64,000 nt of DNA from Perilla frutescens (taxonomy: Eukaryota > Streptophyta > Magnoliopsida > Lamiales > Lamiaceae). Of this stretch, positions 59,548 through 64,000 are shown piece by piece. The notes beneath the pieces are model-generated. The model was not told the origin of the DNA. It was given only the letters and a program-made list of their open reading frames with translations, and did no database searches. Where the stretch lies: positions 7,084,501 to 7,148,500 of the forward strand of contig BRKX01000017.1 in NCBI GenBank assembly GCA_026008535.1, given 5' to 3'. The translations under genes and the position numbers were made by a program. Each line of letters opens with the position of its first letter. Positions within the stretch are counted from its first letter, which is position 1.

Positions 59548-59935
59548 TTTTAATCCCAAAATGTACAATTTTGGTCACAAGTTTAATTTATTCAACATTT
59601 TTGGTCCAATAGTTTATAGTTCAACGCATTTTTTGTTCCAAAAACTAATGGACCATACTTAACATCAGTTAAGTGTGCTTATTTTTGAGCCAAAACAGTA
59701 CCTTATTTTGGATTGAAATTTTTACTTCATTCCCTCTATTTCACTCTTAATTAGGCGTGCAACCAATATTAATCCAAAATATGTGTTGGTTTGGTTCCAA
59801 AATAGTTACTTAACGAATGTTAACTATAATCCGTTAGTTTTTGGTATCAAAAGTGTTGAAATATAAGCTGTGGGACAAAAAGTGTCGATAAAATTAAACT
59901 TGAGACCAAAATTGTATATTTTGGAACTAAAAAAG
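59548..59935. mobile_element. Foldback MITE
   Basis: Arms of about 165-175 bases (59,548-59,720 and 59,770-59,935) are inverted copies. Shared words include ACAATTTTGGTC, CAAGTTTAATTT and TTAACAT, with a loop of about 50 bases. There is no coding sequence. The superfamily was not determined. Confidence 0.7.
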
Positions 59936-60087
59936 TGTTTGAACCCAATTCTTATGAGACCAAAAGTATAATTTACTCAAGTGAATGGTGTGTCTAGCAC
60001 GTGTCTCTTATATATTGATCCCAATATAATTTCACAGATGATGTAACCTTAGTAAACATAACTTAAGAAAAATATCATTTTCTATTA
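59936..60087. other. Short spacer between two MITEs
   Basis: Nothing recognised. The left TA of the next MITE is at 60,086-60,087. Confidence 0.4.
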
Positions 60088-60331
60088 CTACCTCCATTTT
60101 GTTTTATTTGTTGTTTTAACTTTTTTATTTTTTTGTCAAAATATTTATTATTTTATATATTTTCACACTCTTTCTCTGAATATTTAACCCTATCACAAAT
60201 CTTATTTTAGGAAAATATAATTGAATAAAATATTATGGAATATATGAGGGATAAGTATATTTATCTACAAAATTAATTGTTGATTCTAGATAAAAAAACA
60301 TAAAACAAGAAATAAAACCAAACGGAAGGAG
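60088..60331. mobile_element. Stowaway-like MITE (Tc1/mariner type)
   Basis: The left end is CTACCTCCATTTTG and the right end, reversed, is CTCCTTCCGTTTG. TA flanks both sides (60,086-60,087 and 60,332-60,333). The 244-bp AT-rich body is typical of Stowaway elements. It lies about 150 bases downstream of the transporter stop codon. Confidence 0.75.
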
Positions 60332-60480
60332 TACGTTTCTACGAGTAACATAGTACTCTGACTATATATATACATGTATACAACAACTTCCAACTCTGGA
60401 ATGGCTTATGATTCTATGAAGGGAAAAAATTATACGTTATATATATACAAATTAAAATATAGTGTTCATATTACTTGATA

Positions 60481-63400
60481 TCATTTCTTCCATATGTTGA
60501 TGACATCATCCCCGGACGAAGATCTGACCATCACCGGTGTAGCAGACAATGTCTTCTTCATCTTATTCTTATTTGACCCCATCAACGCTTCATTCTCCTT
60601 TATATTGTTGCTAACTTCCCTTGATTCGCTGCCTGAGCCTCCAAATATCTGCACGGTTAGACTTCCACCTGAAAATCGAGCAAGAAAGCGTTTTCACTTA
60701 TGATTTCTCCCGACCTTCGTTTCGTAGAGTTCAAAACAGAGCATGGTGATTTATTCTGTCTAGGATAGACATTATATCATCTTTTTCTTTTGATTATTAG
60801 AGTTATGTATTGCATACATACACCGACACCAGTTATCTAGAGTTAGTTAGATCTCAACTAAGTTAGTTAGGTTGTTAGCTAGCTTAGGACCAGTTATCGT
60901 AAATATTGTATATAGGCTTCATTTCTCAGTTTGCAAATCATTCATTCTGAAATATACAAATCAATATTCAATCTCTATCTTTCTCTCTCTTTAGCTACTG
61001 TTCTTAGCTTAACACTTATATTGGAATGTTTATATTTCAGTTTGTTGGGAATCGGAATATTGATTGTATTTTGAGGCAATTCATGTATGAGAAGGCATCA
61101 AACCCAAGATGGAGAAGAAATGTGAGATTTATCAATTTAGGATCCAAAAATTATGATTTCGAACCCAAATGGTTGGAACATAGGTCCAAGATCCAAAAAA
61201 AATGTTAATACTTTCAATCATTCGAGGTCTAAATTGATAATTTAAATATTTTATTGATATTTAATTTACGTTTGAGACCATGAATCTTAAAAATATTAAA
61301 ATGAAGTATTACCCAAAATTAGAGCAGCCCCTATCCATCCTGCAAGACCCCATCTTTCACCTAGGAGAAACCATGCAAAAGCGGCTCCCCAAAGCGGCTC
61401 CATGCCGTAGATCATTGCAGTTTCTGTTGCTGAGACATCGCGCAATGCAGCAATCTGCAGAAGACGTACGTGTTTAGAATTCATGACAATCAAGCTAACT
61501 CGAGAAGCTGTTGATTCTTGAACAAATGAAGTTGCAAATGTATGAATTACCTCTCCCCACAAGCACAAGCCAGTAGAGAAAACACCCGTATAGAGAGCCG
61601 GTATCCATGGAAACGCGAAGATCCAATCCCATGTCCAAGATATCCCATCGTTTTCTTGAATGCCAACAAGATTTGATCCCATCAAACACCATAGTGTCGA
61701 TAGAGCAGCTACAACAGCAACCTATATCAGAAGACGGGAGCTTATGATACTGTCCAAAACTGCGTTTTTCAGCATGCTTTAGGCAATTAAAAGAACCTCG
61801 TATCCAAGAAGTGCCAACAAGTTCTCTTTTCTTGTAGTCCTTGATATATGCTCTGTTCGGAGCGTATGAATGCCAAAGAATATGGCGCTAAGAAAGTTGA
61901 ACAGATCGCCAATCTGAAAAGAAAATGCATCTATCAGAGAATGAAGGACAGTTCCATTTCTAAATTTCTATGAGGTTTGATATCGTTGATTAGTTGCATT
62001 AGTTTATGCGAAATATTGGTTCTGTTTGGTTATTTTTATTTACTTATTTTTTATTGTTATTTGCTTTATTTTAGGAATCTTTTAGATATCATTTTCCGGA
62101 TGATTAATTAACTTTTCAGTTTGATGTTTTAGCTCTATATATTGAACATGAACAAAGAAGAATATATATATTTCTTCTTGGGTTGTAAAAACCAACAGAT
62201 ATACTTATATTGATTGAACTCTTGCGGAATGTAATGGAAAATGGCTCTTACATTCGGAGGCGATCCACTGCATTCGAGCATAGAAATGCCAACAACAGAC
62301 ATCAGAATTCCAAACCAAGTGCGTGCAGGTACAATTTCACCTAACATACTTTCAAGGAGAGGAATCACAATAACCTATCATTTGCATGCCACATTTATAT
62401 CAGATATATGGATTGCATTTTTCATTAGTCAATTCATTGCGGCATTATGAATCTAAAAAAAGAAAAACTATGAATGGTGTTGCTGATAGACTTACTGTAA
62501 ACAACGAGATAAATGAAGCGCGGCCAGCATCAGATGTCACTAGACCAAGCGCCTCGCTTAGGTAGCCTAGGCTCACCCATAATCCCAACTCCAAGCCAGA
62601 ACTACGGATCTCAGCGTTGTTTCTTGCCTTGAAGATGAAAGGTAGAAATGGAATAGTCGAGACAGCAAACCGGACAGCAGAGAAGTAGGCCGGATCAGTG
62701 AAAGCTTCAACCTCTTTGATCACAGCTATGTTACTTGCTGCCACATGTATCAAGATACTAAATTAGAACTTAATGATAGTTGAAGGTGAATGATTGATAG
62801 TGATACACTCAAGCAGTTGCATCAAATTAATGAAACTAACATTAATTTATAATCAATTTTTAGGCCTTGCATGATCAGGAAACAGACATAAGAACTAATA
62901 TGCAAAATGCATTCGAATTTGAAACTAAATATGTCTAGCTACAACAATGGGTATCACATCCCTTGTTTAGGTAGATCATTCAATCAGGAAAGTGAAAGTG
63001 GCAAAAACAAGTATAAGAAACAATACAAAAAAAGGGATTATAATGAATCTATGGAAACTGATCACAGAATACAGAATATGCATAAAGTCAGATGTCTATT
63101 TATTTATTTAATTTGATGAAAATTCAAGCATATATGGAACTTACCATAAACAATGCAGATGACATGAAGCAAGATTATGCTCTTGAATTTCTTGGATTCA
63201 AATAGCAATTTTTTCCACAGAGGTTTCTTCTTCACATAACAAGGCTTGGCCGAAACAATAGTTTCGTTTCTAGCAACTGAGATCTTTCTTCGACAGCCTT
63301 TTCCATTTCTGAAAGACTTCTGTGTCAAACTCCACCTTGATTTTAAACTATCCAGAGAAATATTTATGTTGTTGCTACTACTAGTAGAAGATGAAGAGAA

Positions 63401-63511
63401 TTCGGAAGAAGAGAAAATTGTGAGATAAGTGATCTTCTTATTGCTGCAAGAGTCTAAGCAGCAATAAACTGCTGCCATTGCAGGCATCTTCCAACTAGAT
63501 GTATTAGTCAT
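60481..63511 (-). CDS. Plastid-type EamA/DMT-family transporter, seven exons
   Basis: Exons on the minus strand are 63,145-63,511, 62,496-62,737, 62,252-62,374, 61,797-61,913, 61,551-61,721, 61,313-61,454 and 60,481-60,668. All introns are GT-AG and all phases fit, giving 1,350 bases or 449 residues with no stop. The first 100 residues are Ser-rich and basic with few acids, like a chloroplast transit peptide. Two EamA repeats follow, with LGLVTSDAGRASFISLFT, LLESMLGEIVPARTWFG and LECSGSPPN in the first, and AMIYGMEPLWGAAFAWFLLG and GWIGAALIL in the second; about ten membrane spans are expected. EamA proteins export small metabolites; the substrate is unknown. The start at 63,511 is the first ATG; 63,487 is an alternative. 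The C-terminal tail is hydrophilic and Ser/Lys-rich. Confidence 0.9.
60790..61015 (+). mobile_element. Copia-type LTR remnant in intron 6 of the transporter gene
   Basis: GTTAGTTAG-rich U3-like sequence is followed by a TATA-like TATATAGGC (about 60,910) and an R/U5 region with TTTCTCTCTCTTTAGC. It ends CTTAGCTTAACA near 61,012. This resembles the copia-type LTR on the opposite strand at 1,139. No target duplication could be fixed. It enlarges the intron to about 640 bases without touching exons. Confidence 0.45.
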
Positions 63512-64000
63512 CTTTCAATAAATTTAATATTTTCTTGTGAATACTCTTCACTCCAATTTATATCAACAATTATGCAATATGCATGATTATGAGGAAACAA
63601 AATTATCATATATATATTTTTTTGGACTAATTTGAAAATGATTTTCCACATGGAGATTGGCTAATGGAGAGAAGTGAGTCCTTCCAACTAATTACAACCA
63701 TAAACTTTGGCTAGAAAAAAGACAAGAAATTCTTGATATTTCTGTGGGTTGGAATTCATGTGGACCACTTCTAGGGAATTCATGTTTCTTAGTGACACAA
63801 CAATTTGCAATGTGAAAAACACTTAAAATTTAAATTAGATTTTAACTGTTGAAATGGTATGCTAACCGTCCACACGGTGCAGACTTTTGCTCGGAAAGTT
63901 TCTAAATTTTTTTCCATGTGATTTAATTCTACTATTATCACTTAGCTCTTGAGGAAAAAAATAGTATACTAATTAACCTATTGTGACACATGAAAAGTGT
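63512..64000. other. Upstream region of the transporter gene
   Basis: AT-rich DNA with a TATATATATA stretch near 63,609-63,620. No clear promoter element beyond this and no other gene is seen. Confidence 0.4.

Noticed and set aside
1..64000. CRISPR arrays, bacterial operons, organelle insertions, rRNA or tRNA genes
   Set aside because: No regularly spaced repeats, no bacterial-style gene packing and no recognisable organelle or structural RNA genes were seen.

Overview
This window is nuclear DNA of a flowering plant. The host genes have spliced, plant-type introns, and most of the rest is nested transposable elements. The 11S seed-globulin gene looks most like Lamiales (sesame-type) 11S globulins from memory, so an asterid of the order Lamiales is my guess; no search was run. 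Only two ordinary host genes are visible, both on the minus strand near the right end: an 11S globulin gene (53,214-55,044) broken by a one-base frameshift, and an apparently intact seven-exon gene for a plastid-type EamA (DMT) membrane transporter (60,481-63,511). They share no obvious pathway.

Layout, left to right. 1-4,078: LTR fragments, AT-rich DNA and a degenerate hairpin repeat family. 4,079-13,889: an apparent solo LTR of about 3.1 kb with a perfect 5-bp target duplication, sitting inside an older LTR of the same family in opposite orientation and itself split by a Ty3/gypsy element (5,716-12,369) with two LTRs, PBS, PPT and a broken gag-pol. 14,829-25,307: a Mutator-like DNA transposon carrying two convergent dead genes, a DUF1985/Ulp1 (C48) peptidase gene and a MULE transposase gene. 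Between their 3' ends lies a large inverted duplication with a GC-rich core. 25,748-49,963: a 24-kb Athila-type element with a perfect 5-bp target duplication, interrupted by a gag-protease-only LTR element (26,956-33,452), a solo copia-type LTR (about 35,418-36,860) and a hAT transposon (37,198-41,380). 49,964-53,213: AT-rich intergenic DNA. 53,214-55,300: the globulin gene and its promoter. 55,300-60,480: hAT-like repeats, a small LTR element with an unfamiliar ORF, and MITEs. 60,481-64,000: the transporter gene and its upstream DNA.

All element-encoded proteins contain premature stops or frameshifts, so none looks autonomous now. Many of the stops are explicable as C-to-T changes (CGA to TGA, CAG to TAG, CAA to TAA), as expected for long-methylated DNA. 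The most unusual signals are: the GC-rich islands recurring in otherwise unrelated elements; the near-perfect inverted duplication at 20,188-21,602; the 1.7-kb LTR element whose single ORF runs into its 3' LTR; and the one-base lesion in the globulin gene.
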